Shown: positions 1 through 10,827 of the stretch, one piece after another
How positions within the stretch are numbered: position 1 is the first letter of the stretch
Layout of the letters: the number at the start of each line of letters is the position of its first letter
Assembly: GCA_900660155.1 (NCBI GenBank)
Contig: CABFPE010000093.1
Coordinates: 296,542 to 360,541 of the forward strand
DNA: 64,000 bases
Direction: 5' to 3'
From: Hofstenia miamia
Lineage: Eukaryota > Xenacoelomorpha > Acoela > Hofsteniidae
Position numbers and translations under genes: made by a program
The notes under the pieces: generated by a model
Databases searched by the model: none
What the model was told of the DNA's origin: nothing
The model's input: the letters and a program-made list of their open reading frames with translations, nothing else

Positions 1-140
1 TATATTTTTAAAACCCTACTGAACTTAAAGTATTAAATATTGATTTGGCCTACTGTAAAATAATCATCTACCAAAAAGAAGCTTGTAGAAATATAAAAAT
101 TTTATGGATAAGTCCAGAGACTTTATGATATGGAAACTAC

Positions 141-339
141 CTGGATACTAAAAGTACCACACGATCCGAGTTTGATGGGGACATCTAGCGATGGATTAAT
201 GCATTCAATGCTCGAAGCCATTTCACAGCGAAGCGCTCGCTTTAAACGATCAAGGTTGGATTTTTTGACATTGGTTACGACCGATATGTTATTTTCGAGC
301 AGTCGCTGTTTAGCTTTTGAAGCAGCATCTCGTTCCAGC
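141..339 (-). CDS. PIKFYVE: PIKFYVE exon, TCP-1/Cpn60-like domain (last in window)
   Basis: Sixty-six codons plus one base. It contains RLLENNISVVTNVK and LGSCGTFSIQ, matching MLLEHGITLVINVK and LGTCHKFYMQ. The donor is CAG|GTAGTT, in phase zero. Nothing recognisable as the next exon lies in 1-140, so the gene continues off the window. Confidence 0.92.
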
Positions 340-3300
340 CTAAACACAGGGTTAAACAAAAAATATACTCGTATTAACAAACGTCTATTTAGTGACAAAT
401 GCAGACATTAAAAACAATGTAATGTGCAAATACATTGAAATCATTTTTGGATGATATTAAATTAAAAAAATACTCACAAATGTAAAAGAAAAAGAGATAA
501 AAAATATGAAATTCAGTGAACAAAAGTCAATAATTGGCAACTCATTTAAATGAATGAAAGGGAAGTGAAAATAAATTCGGAACTAATTAACTTGGTTTTT
601 CATGACAATTTGTTCAATAAAAAAAAGCAAAAAGAGAACAAAAATAGCGCCAACTTGTTTAATCTGATCGTCGTTTTACTAAAAACACTTTCACTTGAAA
701 ATGTGTGTGTGTAGCTTTTTATGACCAAAAACTTTTTAATTGCTTAGAACATACAGCAGAAGATTAATTCCAGGCGTCAGAGAAAGAATCCGTTGCATTG
801 TGATTGAAAAAAATTCGTCTTCTTTCATAAGAAGTTGATCGAAGCAGACTAAACGCTGGGGATCACCAGACTCATCTCTATAACCAAGACATTCATATCC
901 TCCACGAGAAATTAAAACTTGAGGTACAGATATTCGTGACCGCATTTGACGATTAACAACGTCTCCAGTGAAAGCCACCCCCGAATAGATCTTGCATTCA
1001 GATCTAAATGAGACACTAATCAAAACATATTTCGTTGAAGAAATATTTGAGAATGTAATAAAAAAGTCATTCAATTGTTAATATTCATAATAAAAGTAGA
1101 GTGTTGGTATAGAAGGAAAAAAAAGTAACAGAATTCTTAATTTTGTCTAGGGAAGCATAACAAGTTTCAAGGATATTGATAATTTTTAACAAAATTGTAA
1201 TGAAAAATCTAGTATCACGAAATGGACTGAAATGTTAGCATAAAATTCACATTTTAGTACCAAATTCCAAAATCGCAATGAAAGCCAAAAATTCTAGAAA
1301 GCTTGTCATAGCTGCCATTTCTTATTTGGACAAAGAAATTTTTGCAATGGTTTAGCATTTGGCGGTTTACTAGAGAAATGTTACCTGCGTTTGCTAAAGT
1401 ACCATAAAAAGCAATGAATTCAATGCAAATATTTTAGCACTTGCGAATACATTGCCCATCAAAATCGATTACAATAGGAGAAATTTTTCACACAACTTTT
1501 TTGAAATTATATAAGGTCTGTTTTGACTTTTTTAATTTCTGCTCAGCATCAATGACGGGGATTTTTTCAATATATCCATATCACAAAAATTTGACAAGCA
1601 CTAGAAAAAATCAAATCGAGCTCTTAGCAAAAACCAGAATTTCACACCTTATGCAAATTATACAACGTACTTGCAGTAAAAAGATAGTGCTAGAGCATAT
1701 GTTCAAAAATGCATACTTAGAGCCCCCAGGTATAGCCTTGATTTTAATGTATGTACGGATGTCCATTGAATCACCTCCCCTCACATCAGGTCGCACAGTT
1801 TCACTGACTCTACGCGCTAGGCTGAAAATAGTTTCTCCCCAATCACGAGAAAGTTTCTCAGAATCCAAGAGTTGCAATAAAAGTTTGGCATTGTGCATGC
1901 GGTAGTAAAATCGAAACAAGTCATTAACTTTGTGATCACCTTCAATTGTCGTCTCATGAGAGTTTTGCCAATTAAGACCCCGATCCAAATCTAAAACATT
2001 TCATTCATATACAAAATAAAACCCAAGCAGTAGGAATCAATCAAAAACTAGGAATAACAAATTTGTAACATTAATTTAAGTTTAAAGTTTAATCGAAGTG
2101 AAAATTTAAAATTAGGTTTTCTAAAATGAGACCATGGCGGCCACTTAGTCTTTCATATTATGTAATTCAGATTTGAATATATTCAGTCTTAAAAATGTAT
2201 TAATTATACGATTGGCGTTATTTTACTTTAGGGGACCCACTTGCAATGACGTCATAAAATAATAATTATACTTTAACACTAACCCGAATCCCTACCCCAA
2301 AACTTAAAAATTTTGCAAAAATTTAATAGGGTGTAGAGTTAGGGTTAAGGTTAGAGTTTAATACCCATTCTATGACGTCAATTGAACTGGGTCCCCTAAA
2401 GTAAAATAATGCCATACGATTGAATATAATACTTGTAAGGCAACGGTGATTACCCTGGTACATACGGAGTAGAAGTCACCCTTGGCTCAAAGTTGAGTAA
2501 TTTAAAAAAACAAACGTTTTAAAACTACAAAAATTATAGGAAATTAATTATAAAGTTAATGAATAACTATATGCAAATAAATTAGTTGAAACAAGAATGT
2601 GAACAAAATCCACTGAAATGTAAATAAGAAAATAAATTTAGATTCAATGTCAACAGCAGTGAATGATGATGGAATTGTAGTGTTAGAAAAAGGAATACCG
2701 CCACACATAAATGAAGATACGCCGACGCTCTCCAAATCTATATCAACTGACAATTAGAACATTTGGCACATTGAATTTGATTGGCAATCGCGCTGCACGA
2801 GTTGCATCATGAACGAGAATGGCGCACGCGACTGTGATTTCAAATAAAGTTAAAATGCAAGTTAGAATACGTAAATTAGGGCGGTTCACACGTGGCGGAC
2901 GATCCGGTAAAAAGCGAATGATGCGGCTAGCTGCATTAAGGGCTTTAGTAGTAGCATTATTTCGATTGGACACTATTTGCAATGGGCTTTTTCACCATGG
3001 TCTATCCATGGGGGCGGAATCCGCATTCCCTACTTTTCTTAAAAACTAAAACTCCATTTTTTATGAAACTTTGCACCAGTATTTAATAACCCTTTACAAA
3101 AAATTCGATATAAAAAATAATTTTGATGACGTCACTACATCAGTGATGACGTAATCGTTTGTATGTAGCATCAGCCTTTTTTTTGCTTTTTTTTTACTAT
3201 TTTCAGACTTTGTCTTATAACTGAAATTCTACTTTATTTTAACGAAATTCCGTGAGTTACTAATTCTAGTTGCCAGCAAATATTTGGGTTCTTATGATTT

Positions 3301-6300
3301 TTTTTTGTTTAAACAAAGGGGAATTCTAAAGGAAAATATTTGAAATATAAAAAAATACTTTTTCGAATAAAAATATTGTTAACGAATATTTTCTCAACAT
3401 TTGTAATATAATGAAGCAATACTCATTTTTTCTACAATATCATTATATATGTTGTCACTGACATCAAAAATCTCGTCAAAATGACGTCAAAAATGTCATA
3501 ATATGTAAACCAGTTGAAAAAAACATCTGGAATAACATAATAAATATTTTTGAAAACCCGAAATTCGGGTCTGTAAAATACAAAAAAATTTGCAGATCAG
3601 AATTTTTTCCGAAATAAAAATAAAATATAAGTAAGGTTAGTTTTTATCATCAGATAATTCATTATTATCCCATAAAGATATTCCTGTTAATGTTTTTATC
3701 TTCAAAAAAAGTCAAAAATTTTTCAGCAAAAGCCTTATTTATCAAAAAGTAAACAATTTCTGAGGCCCAAATTTGGCAAATAGTTTGGAAAAATTATTAA
3801 AACTAAAATTCATAAAGAGCCAGACATACCGGCTTCGCAGAAAAATTTTTCTCAAAAAAATACACAGGGGACGAATTCCGCCCCCCATAGCAAATAGGGT
3901 TATTTGCTACTCCGGAGCAGAATTCACTCCTCCGCATCAAGCCGTATTAGTGATAGATAAACAACTTGTCAATCATTTTGTTTGCCATTTTCAATTGTGA
4001 TTGCATGCTACCTTGTATGTAACCAATTAGAATTGACGAAAATAAATATATTTTACTAAAGCGGAGCACATGTAAACCCGGAATAATAAAATCTATAAAA
4101 ACAATTTTAAACAACAAATGGTACCGTATTGGCTACTACGTCGAATTTAGCTGCTCCGCATCTCGTGTAAACGTGGGTATTATCACTTATCTTTTCCAAA
4201 ATAAATATTTGCAAAAACAGCATCAAGGGTCGAAGCATCGACAGATCAATTAAAAAAGAATTTACAAATTGAAGGATTATTCGTTGAAACCAATACGTAA
4301 ATGAGAAATACTTACAATAGGAGCATGAAATGTCAATATAACAAATGGTAGAAATCAGAATGAACTAGTTTTTCATTTTTAACCAATAATTTTCAGGAAC
4401 CTGCAACTACTGGAAAGATGACAAGCACAACTGAATTTCCTTTATGACGATAAGGTTCGGGCACAGATCCAACCAAATACGATACAATACTAATTAATTT
4501 GTGTAAATTCGGTCCAATAACAACCCAAAACCAAATGAAATTCCCAGTCCCCATGAAAGTGAAAATACTAAAACGGTTCAAGTATAATAGGAAAAATTAC
4601 GTCAAGCCCAAATTACAGCTAATATTCAAAAAATTACGACTACAAGCCCAAAACATATTGACGGTCAAAATAGCGGCAAATTTTCAGTCCAAGTACAAGT
4701 AAAATTGTTAAAACGGTCCCAATGGATTGGTCCAACCGACTTACAATTCTGTGTTAAAGCAAAGGATTAGTTGCATTCTGATAACGAGTTCTACGTTAAA
4801 AGCTGAATATAAAATTTGGAAATCCAATCTAAATAATTTGCTTACTTGCATAAAAAGCAAAGAACATCATATTTCAATATAAATAACAATGAAAACTAAG
4901 TACCCGAATCTGCTGCCGACGAAGATTCTTCGTAAGAAAGCGCATTGCCGTCTTTCGCGTTGAAATCTGCCAGCATGTAAGGAATAACGAATGAACTGGT
5001 TCTTCGTATATCCTTTTCCACCAAATTGGGATCGCTGAAGTGTGAGATGACAAACGAATTTCTATGTACAATATTGTTTGCTTTTTCGACCTCTTTGTCT
5101 TCTATGTGACGTACCCATACGGGATCTTGAGTAAGTGAGCCATTCTAAAAATATAATACATAAATATCTACTAGAAGCCTTAAACTTGATTTAACACCAT
5201 ACAACTGCATATAATTTGAATACTATATTATACATTTTATTGACAGAAGAAAAACCAGGGAGCAAATTTTCATGACATGATGATCCTTAACTATCAAATA
5301 TGGCTTAAAAAACAAAAAATAATAGACCACCACTACGTCAAAGTGAGATTAAAAAAGGGTAATTATATTATTAGTGGGATAAATCCAAATAAAAATTATC
5401 CTGGATTTGTAGAAATTATAAGTTGTTTGCAGCTATTAGCATAAAATCATATAATTAATTACATCATGCAGTGTATTACACAATTTACACACAATATCTC
5501 ATAATTGACTTAATAAATTTAGACAAATTGAAATACCAAATTCGCATCTAGAAGGGTGGAGCTTCGCAATTTGGTCGACACTGCCCGGGCCAACTCGTAT
5601 TTTCGTTTGCCAGGACTGTAAAACCACGTGTCTTCATCGCGAAACTCAGTGCCTGGACCACTGGAAAGACACATATAATCAGCATTAACTAGTGCCTAAA
5701 AACATACTTGACGCAGCCCATTACCTTAAATACCAATAGCGTGAATTTTATTACATACTTCGTTCGCTTTGTGTCAAGGTCAAATCTTAATTATACAAGT
5801 TCCCTGTCAAATTGATGATTACAAATTTTGTCAACATCATTGAAATATTGATATATCAGGAGTGAGTTATCCTCTTTCTAAGATTTATATTTTGTGTTTC
5901 GCTCCTTTATATAACAGACACTGCAAAAACATAACGAATTCAGTTTGTTAACAATTTAGAAGAGAAGAGTAGGTAATGCCTAAATAGGTCAGCGATAAAA
6001 AACAACTGACTAAATCTAAAGGATCACTTGAGCCACATCTCTGAAGAAATCTGCATGATGTAACTGAATCAAAATTTCAATATTGTAAATATATTGAAAA
6101 TACTGATTTTCATCTTGAACAGTACTATACATATCAAAAATATATATATTTCATTAAACTTCAGGTTCGGTTAAAAAAGAATGCAAAACTGACTGTTGAA
6201 TAGTATAACTACCTGACCAATGCCAACACCTTGGATTCTACTGATCACCATATCGTTATTAACAAGCCAGTTTACAATTGCAGTACCCGAAACGCATTCA

Positions 6301-7657
6301 GGAATGGAACGAATAAGATTAACTCGCACCCGTTCAAATTTTAAACTGTCATGCATCAGTCGCCAGAGTTCCTAAATACAAAAAGGGCTATAAGCAAAGT
6401 AACCTGTTTTTTTTCTAATTGCAATAAAGTATTTCAAGCAGATTAGAAAAATTTTGACTTAATGCTTTTTGTACCACCAAAAACATTGTATTTATTTTGG
6501 TTTAAAAGTTTGGGAATTATTTAAAGAATACGTATCACAAACTATACAAATGAAAACCTAATTGTATATTTCCAAGATTTGTCAAAATGATCAAAACAGA
6601 AAGAATTAGAGCATAATAAATTTTTTTTGCAGAAAATCCACCATACCTTGCACACAAACAAAAACTAGAAGAAATGTAATCGAACGTATTTTAAAGAAAA
6701 AACAAACATTTTGAATTCCTCCAATGAGATTTCTTATCTTAAAATGGACTAGAAACAAAAGAACTATTGTTTGTACGGGACCTTAATCATGCTTTGAAGG
6801 AAAACACTCTTCCAGTGGATTAATTACATTAGCAAATAAATGGAATCACACGATCCGAAATATAATTCAGCATTATGAAGAAATCAAAACAATAAAATTT
6901 TTACTTGCAAGTCACATTGATCCAATATATTTTTTTCGATCCCATTTCCGTCACAGCAATCCCGAGTCGCTCTGTCGTTATGTAGAAGAGACTTGGAATA
7001 ATACTCCTGGCTATTTTGAAGTTCACTTTCAAATGTCAGATTCTAAAAAATTGGTAAAAATAAAAAAAGGTTAACTTACATCGTATGTTATCATTACACT
7101 AGGTTCTGGCATATTACTATCAACACGAAAAGTTGACTTCACTTCGGGTAAATTTTCAGTCAAAACTGGCCTTCGATAAACACGATAACATGAATTGCAA
7201 ACACGTTCAGGTTGATTGTTGACTCCATTCTTGCGTGCCACAAAGTTATTGCAGCAATCCTAAGCATGGCTATCACAGCAAAAAAATAAACGCAGTAAAT
7301 CACCTTGCAAAAAATGTGACCACACATGCGACAATGATGCCGTCTGCGCACTTTGGTAAAAATCTTCTGACAAGAGTGGCATTCTCTAGAAGTGTGATCA
7401 GGCATCCAGAACTTTTTGTTTGACGCTGAATCAGAATGACTCCGCGGACGATTTCTTCGTTTAACCATATTGAAAAACGGTGTAATACCCACACTGTCTA
7501 TCTCGGTTGAAGAGTCAGATTCATCAAGAATTGTGTCGTGTTTCAATACACGTCCTTTGCTAACGAATAAATGATAAGATAATAACACACATAAATTCAA
7601 CTGAAAATTATATGCTTAATAAATTGAATAACAGTATTGCCGAGTACAAAATATTTT

Positions 7658-7724
<67 letters not shown>

Positions 7725-9401
7725 ATGACTTTATTTAGCCGGTGAAGGCAAACACTAAAAAAATATATAAATAAGTCAAGTTTTACGGCAGCGAGGACAG
7801 TCACAGGAGATAAAGTAAGAGCAGATGAAAGAGTAGGCGAAGCTGGAGAAGGGCTCAGCAAGAGGGAAGACATCAAAGATTTCTTAAAGCTCAGCGGGTG
7901 GATCAATGGCTGTTGGAGGGTTGAGATTCAAGATGTAATTAGCAGCAATACAAGCACGATTAAAAAACGAGTGAAGAGTGCGATGGTTCTTGGGACGACG
8001 AATGGAGAAAGTGACAACATCATCAGAACGAGTGGAGCGAGAATTATTAATGAAATCAAAAGGATTAAGGTTCAATTTGCGAGTGAGCAAGCGATTGAAC
8101 AGAAGGAGATCACAGGCATGGACGTAGAGTGACAGCGGGAGAGCGTCTTTGTATGGCAAGGGAGAGATCCATTTGAAGGCACACTTCTGGAAACGTTCTA
8201 TAGAGTGGAACAAGGAACGAGAAGGCAACCAACAGGGGGGGCGTTGAGAAGAATGGACTTGAACAAAGAGAGTTAATTAAAGGGAACATTGCGGAAGAGA
8301 GCAAAGAGTGAGGAATTAGCTTTGCGGAGGCATAAGGACACATGACCATACCAATTTAAGTTTGCAGCAAGTTGAACTCCAAGATGAGTATGATGAGTAG
8401 AAAAGCTCACAGGGAAAGGCAGACCAGAAAAGGAAAGACCATATGTCTTGGTTGGGCTAAAATCAAGATGGCTAACGGAAGACCAAAAGCTCAAGATCAG
8501 ACGTAATATTGGAGGCAAAAGAACAACGAAACTCGATAATCGCAGTGTCATCGACGTACAGTATGCAGGATGAGTTGAGTACAGATTGAGCAAAAGTTGC
8601 TCATTAAATATATAACTAAGAACTAAAATGATGGTCTAACAAAGATGCGTACTAAAAAGCGTGTTAATTATATTTTCTAAAATGGATTGTTATTTTCAAT
8701 TGCTAGTTAAAGCTGTTCAACGCATAAAAAACATATTATTTGCAAAACAAATATATAACTTTCAACAATTGCAAACGACTAAATAAACAAAATCATGGAG
8801 TAAGAAAATAGCAAAATACTACACTTTGAAAAATTAAAGAAAAATTATTCTTTAACAAATAAGGATAGGATTATATTACTTATGAATAAAAATTTTAAAC
8901 AACTCGTAAAAATATATGTAGTTTAACAATAAATAGATATTATCAATGCTAAAGGCATCATAGTTTCAAATAACAACAAAAGAAATGATAACCAATTTTT
9001 GCTGACGATAGTTTTCAAAAAATATTAAGATTTACTACTATACTGATACAGCATTTCTGCAACTTAAATACTTCTAAGAATTCCCACTAAAATAGAGAAA
9101 CATGACAACTGTTAACTGCAACGGATTATTAATTGACTATGATTTTATGTTACTTCTAAATTGCCAAGCAACATGGCAATATTTGAGGTGTAATTTACTA
9201 TTTTAATTTAGTGAAAATTACATACATTTCTTCATTGACACTACTTGAATTATTAGTAGAACTTTTTGAAATAGAAGAGCTTCTAATGAATGGAGCATTT
9301 ATTAGAGGAATTGTTGGTGGTGTTTCGGGATATGGAGGGAAGAATTCGAGTTCCGTTTCGTGAAATCCAAGATATTTAGTGTGAGCAGACGTTGAGGGCA
9401 T
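141..9401 (-). CDS. PIKFYVE: PIKfyve, 1-phosphatidylinositol-3-phosphate 5-kinase (5' part, 11 exons, continues past position 1)
   Basis: PIKfyve converts PtdIns3P to PtdIns(3,5)P2 on endosomes and controls endolysosome size. I joined exons 9226-9401, 7304-7559, 7080-7259, 6905-7042, 6213-6371, 5537-5695, 4904-5144, 2699-2746, 1717-1990, 755-1003 and 141-339, read on the minus strand. All junctions are GT-AG and all phases agree, giving 693 codons. The order is a Ser-rich tail (1-108), FYVE zinc finger (about 109-170), DEP domain (about 250-325), an acidic/Ser-rich linker (356-455), and from about residue 460 the region leading into the TCP-1/Cpn60 fold. The C-terminal part is collinear with vertebrate PIKfyve through motifs such as VRPDV, MDIR and IPGG. 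FYVE-DEP-Cpn60 order is specific to animal PIKfyve; fungal Fab1 differs around DEP. The remaining Cpn60 region and kinase domain lie outside the window. The start at 9401 is the first in-frame Met of its exon; a coding exon further upstream is possible because an acceptor sits at 9409-9410. Confidence 0.93.
755..1003 (-). CDS. PIKFYVE: PIKFYVE exon, TCP-1/Cpn60-like domain
   Basis: The acceptor CATTTAG was selected over two nearby AGs because it restores the Lys codon. It reads KSECKIYSGVAFTGDVVN, then PQVLISRGGYECLGY and DQLLMKEDEFF, collinear with NGFVCTKN, PKILLLKCSIEYLYRE and LQEREFLKN of vertebrate PIKfyve. The donor is GTATGT. Confidence 0.93.
1717..1990 (-). CDS. PIKFYVE: PIKFYVE exon, lead-in to TCP-1/Cpn60-like domain
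   Basis: Contains LLQLLDSEKLSRDWGETI, VRPDVRGGDSMDIR and IKAIPGG, closely matching the vertebrate block with SWRDIIVSL, TVRPDV and IKKIPGG. The acceptor is TTTTAG and the donor GTATGC. It ends with two bases (AA) of a Lys codon completed by the next exon. Confidence 0.94.
2214..2413. mobile_element. 200-bp MITE with 8-bp target duplications, in PIKFYVE intron
   Basis: Inverted termini of about 43 bp (GGCRTTATTTTACTTTAGGG inward) are flanked by the perfect direct repeat ATACGATT at 2206-2213 and 2414-2421. An 8-bp duplication points to a class II element of hAT, MuDR, Merlin or P type; the GGC start does not decide among them. Each terminus holds TGACGTCA. The middle carries AACCC/GGGTTA telomere-like motifs in opposite orientation on the two arms. 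It has no coding capacity. Confidence 0.85.
2699..2746 (-). CDS. PIKFYVE: PIKFYVE micro-exon (48 nt, donor uncertain)
   Basis: A short exon after a TTGTCAG acceptor encoding VDIDLESVGVSSFMCG. The donor GGTATTC at 2698 was chosen because it is the only candidate leaving the single base needed for the next exon. Vertebrate PIKfyve has roughly 50 more residues here, so a further small exon in 1991-2698 may have been missed, or the linker is truly shorter. Confidence 0.6.
2990..3905. mobile_element. Possible inverted-repeat element in PIKFYVE intron
   Basis: GC-rich blocks face each other: CCATGGGGGCGGAATCCGC near 2998 and the reverse complement of GCTATGGGGGGCGGAATTCG near 3875-3892, in otherwise very AT-rich DNA. 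Arms beyond about 25 bp align poorly and no target duplication was found, so the boundaries are approximate. Confidence 0.4.
4904..5144 (-). CDS. PIKFYVE: PIKFYVE exon, post-DEP acidic/Ser linker
   Basis: Eighty codons plus one base, after the acceptor ATTTTTAG. It contains DPVWVRHIED, comparable with EPSWFKDIKFDD of vertebrate PIKfyve, and ends in a Ser-rich SSSAADSG stretch. The donor GGTACTT leaves one base (G), which pairs with the exon starting at 2746 to give SVDIDLESV, like the vertebrate SISLNVELDNV. Confidence 0.86.
5537..5695 (-). CDS. PIKFYVE: PIKFYVE exon, DEP domain C-terminal part
   Basis: Fifty-three codons, both junctions in phase zero. It opens ALVNADYMCLSS and continues EFRDEDTWFY, matching the end of DEP in vertebrate PIKfyve (A-MVDGRWL ... 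FRDEYALYR). It then runs into a basic linker (SPGKRKYELA). Confidence 0.9.
6213..6371 (-). CDS. PIKFYVE: PIKFYVE exon, DEP domain N-terminal part
   Basis: Fifty-three codons in phase zero. The segment holds ELWRLM, IPECVSG and IVNWLV, and ends GVGIGQ, matching the DEP pattern in which a conserved Trp-Leu follows a buried 'G' turn. The acceptor is TTTAG and the donor CAG|GTAGTT. DEP domains help membrane or partner targeting. Confidence 0.93.
6905..7042 (-). CDS. PIKFYVE: PIKFYVE exon, FYVE-DEP linker
   Basis: Forty-six codons between TTAG acceptor and GTAAAA donor. It ends LDQCDLQ, which joins ELWRLMHD of the next exon; vertebrate PIKfyve has the equivalent LDSVQLKDLW just before DEP. It was found by translating between two secure exons and has no long ORF of its own. 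Confidence 0.88.
7080..7259 (-). CDS. PIKFYVE: PIKFYVE exon, second half of FYVE finger
   Basis: It begins DCCNN and contains ERVCNSCY, the RVC motif and last zinc-ligand pair of FYVE domains. The finger is therefore complete only after the tiny intron is removed. The donor is a consensus GTAAGT and both phases are zero. The rest is a divergent linker. Confidence 0.92.
7260..7303 (-). other. 44-nt intron inside FYVE zinc finger
   Basis: Begins GTGATT and ends CTTAG. Removing it restores FCK-DCC of the finger in frame; retaining it runs on as a Val-Ile-Tyr extension that loses the last ligands. It is about ten times shorter than most other introns of the gene. Confidence 0.88.
7304..7559 (-). 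CDS. PIKFYVE: PIKFYVE exon, first half of FYVE finger
   Basis: It carries the FYVE hallmarks WMPD (residues 110-113), the first Cys pair CHSC, and the basic PtdIns3P-binding patch RRRHHCR (130-136) followed by CG and FC. The acceptor is TTAG at 7560-7561. The donor after Lys144 is GTGATT, an unusual donor opening a 44-nt intron. The exon supplies four to five of the eight zinc-binding Cys/His residues. Confidence 0.93.
7659..7722. repeat. (TAA)n microsatellite
   Basis: About 21 uninterrupted trinucleotides; the 3' tail of the minus-strand LINE next to it. Confidence 0.95.
7659..8595 (-). mobile_element. 5'-truncated LINE with (ATT)n tail
   Basis: On the minus strand a reverse transcriptase YVDD box (near 8560) is followed by RT C-terminal sequence (LGVQLAANLNW) and a C-terminal region ending PPAEL at 7886. 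A short 3' UTR ends TAAATAAAGTCATTC followed by a pure (ATT)n tract (7659-7722). A microsatellite-like tail and 5' truncation are typical of CR1/L2-group non-LTR elements. At least two frame changes make it inactive. It sits in a PIKFYVE intron in the same orientation as the gene. Confidence 0.85.
9226..9401 (-). CDS. PIKFYVE: PIKFYVE exon, N-terminal tail
   Basis: It encodes about 58 residues rich in Ser, Pro and Thr with no domain. The donor is GTATGT at 9225, and the exon ends with two bases of a codon, matching the next exon. An AG acceptor lies at 9409-9410, so 9402-9408 may also be exonic and the true start may lie upstream. Starting at 9401 gives an N-terminal tail slightly shorter than that of vertebrate PIKfyve. 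Confidence 0.7.
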
Positions 9402-9409
9402 TAAATATC

Positions 9410-9767
9410 TAAACATCAATTCTAATATATATATATATAACTTGTGGAAATTTTGCAATATAGTACAATAACTACTTTAATGTTCTTCTGTCTATTTAAC
9501 AACATTGATTTTTCGACAGTTTGAACCGCGGAATTCCGAACATATCAAGGACATCTTCAAGCTGAAATATTTAGGCACATAAATAACATCAATACGAACA
9601 ATTTTTAAATAATTTTGAGATCACCCTAAACAAATAAAAAATATCTTACAAAGTGAAGACCATGAAAAATCAACGTTGTTAAAACATACAATCATAATTG
9701 ACTGAATTAAAATCTCAATCAATTTCCCACAAACATAGTCGAAAAAGTTAAACGAAAAGTTTTCATC

Positions 9768-9802
<35 letters not shown>

Positions 9803-10827
9803 TATATATATATATATAAAATTTAGAAGTTAATATATTATTTTTATAGCATAATTGAACGTAGTCTTTGAGGAAATGAACTTATTTTATTACGGAAACT
9901 ACATTTGTGATATTATTTTCAAATATTATGTATTATTACATAGCCGATATATATATAATGAAAAATTTCAGCCAAATTGATCCAATATTGATGAGCGAAA
10001 ATGACTAAAATTTTGGCAAAAATTCAAAAATCCCAAAATAAGTTAATGCGTCTTTGATTAAATTACCTACTATAAAGTTAATATAAGAATGAATGTAGGT
10101 TTTTTGAGGATATTTAAATCAAGCACAACAAAAAGTTTTCTTGATAACTTCTAAAAAATTACCAAAACATTAAATTTGTTTACAGAAAGTAGCAGAAAAA
10201 ATGAAACGGTACGTATTTCAGTTGACAATATTTAGAAGTATGCATATAAACGCTAATCCTCTTCTGTTAAAGTAAAGAAATCCTGGATGCATTCTGTTTG
10301 ATGATTTACAGTACGTGATGCCAGTTTTGCTAATAGTAGTGTTCCATCTTCAATATACAATGCCTTCGAAGAACAATGGCTCTGTGTATTAAATTACTTA
10401 ATGCCTGTGATTCCAAAAATGTAAACACTGTTCGAAGAGGAGACTATTACTTTACATGAGCAAAATTTGCATGTTGCATACCAATGAGCTCCTACTCCAG
10501 TATCCTTTATGAAACTAGATAGTGACAATTCTGGGGATAAGTTGTTCAAGGACAAGATGGCATATTTTGGTATTAAAAATATGCAAATTGTATTTTGCAA
10601 TACTTGAAGATGCAAAACATTTGGAAGTGTAAGCTTTATTGTACCTAATTATGGCCCGTTGTGGTTGAAAATTAAATATGAACCAACACATAATCGAGCC
10701 TTTATTGCTGTAGAACATGCAATCCATTGAAAAAGCTATCAAAGTAGTAACTGAAAGTAGTAAGCTTGCTTGTCCCGTTAACCCTATTCCTACAAGCGTT
10801 AGTTTTAATTACCAAATATAAAAAATA
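9410..10827. other. Upstream of PIKFYVE: no supported gene
   Basis: AT-rich sequence with TA microsatellites. A short coding-like stretch on the minus strand near 9504-9563, after a TTTCAG, could be an upstream PIKFYVE exon but has no strong donor. The strip at 10315-10740 has many disrupted frames that look like old transposon coding sequence, which I could not assign. Confidence 0.5.
9768..9820. repeat. (TA)n-(GA)n-(TA)n microsatellite
   Basis: A TA run, a short GAGAGAGAGAGA core, then a second TA run; simple sequence that can fold on itself. Confidence 0.9.

Noticed and set aside
2743-3049. Overlapping open frames on both strands (79 and 76 codons) with Arg/Leu-rich content
   Set aside because: They overlap the intron just upstream of a PIKFYVE micro-exon, match no PIKfyve segment, and mirror each other on opposite strands.
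9504-9563. Possible further upstream PIKFYVE exon (LEDVLDMFGIPRFKLSK-like)
   Set aside because: It has a good acceptor but no convincing donor and no recognisable similarity to known N-termini.
10315-10740. Disrupted coding-like strip
   Set aside because: Several frames suggest a transposon protein, but I could not find a diagnostic motif on either strand.
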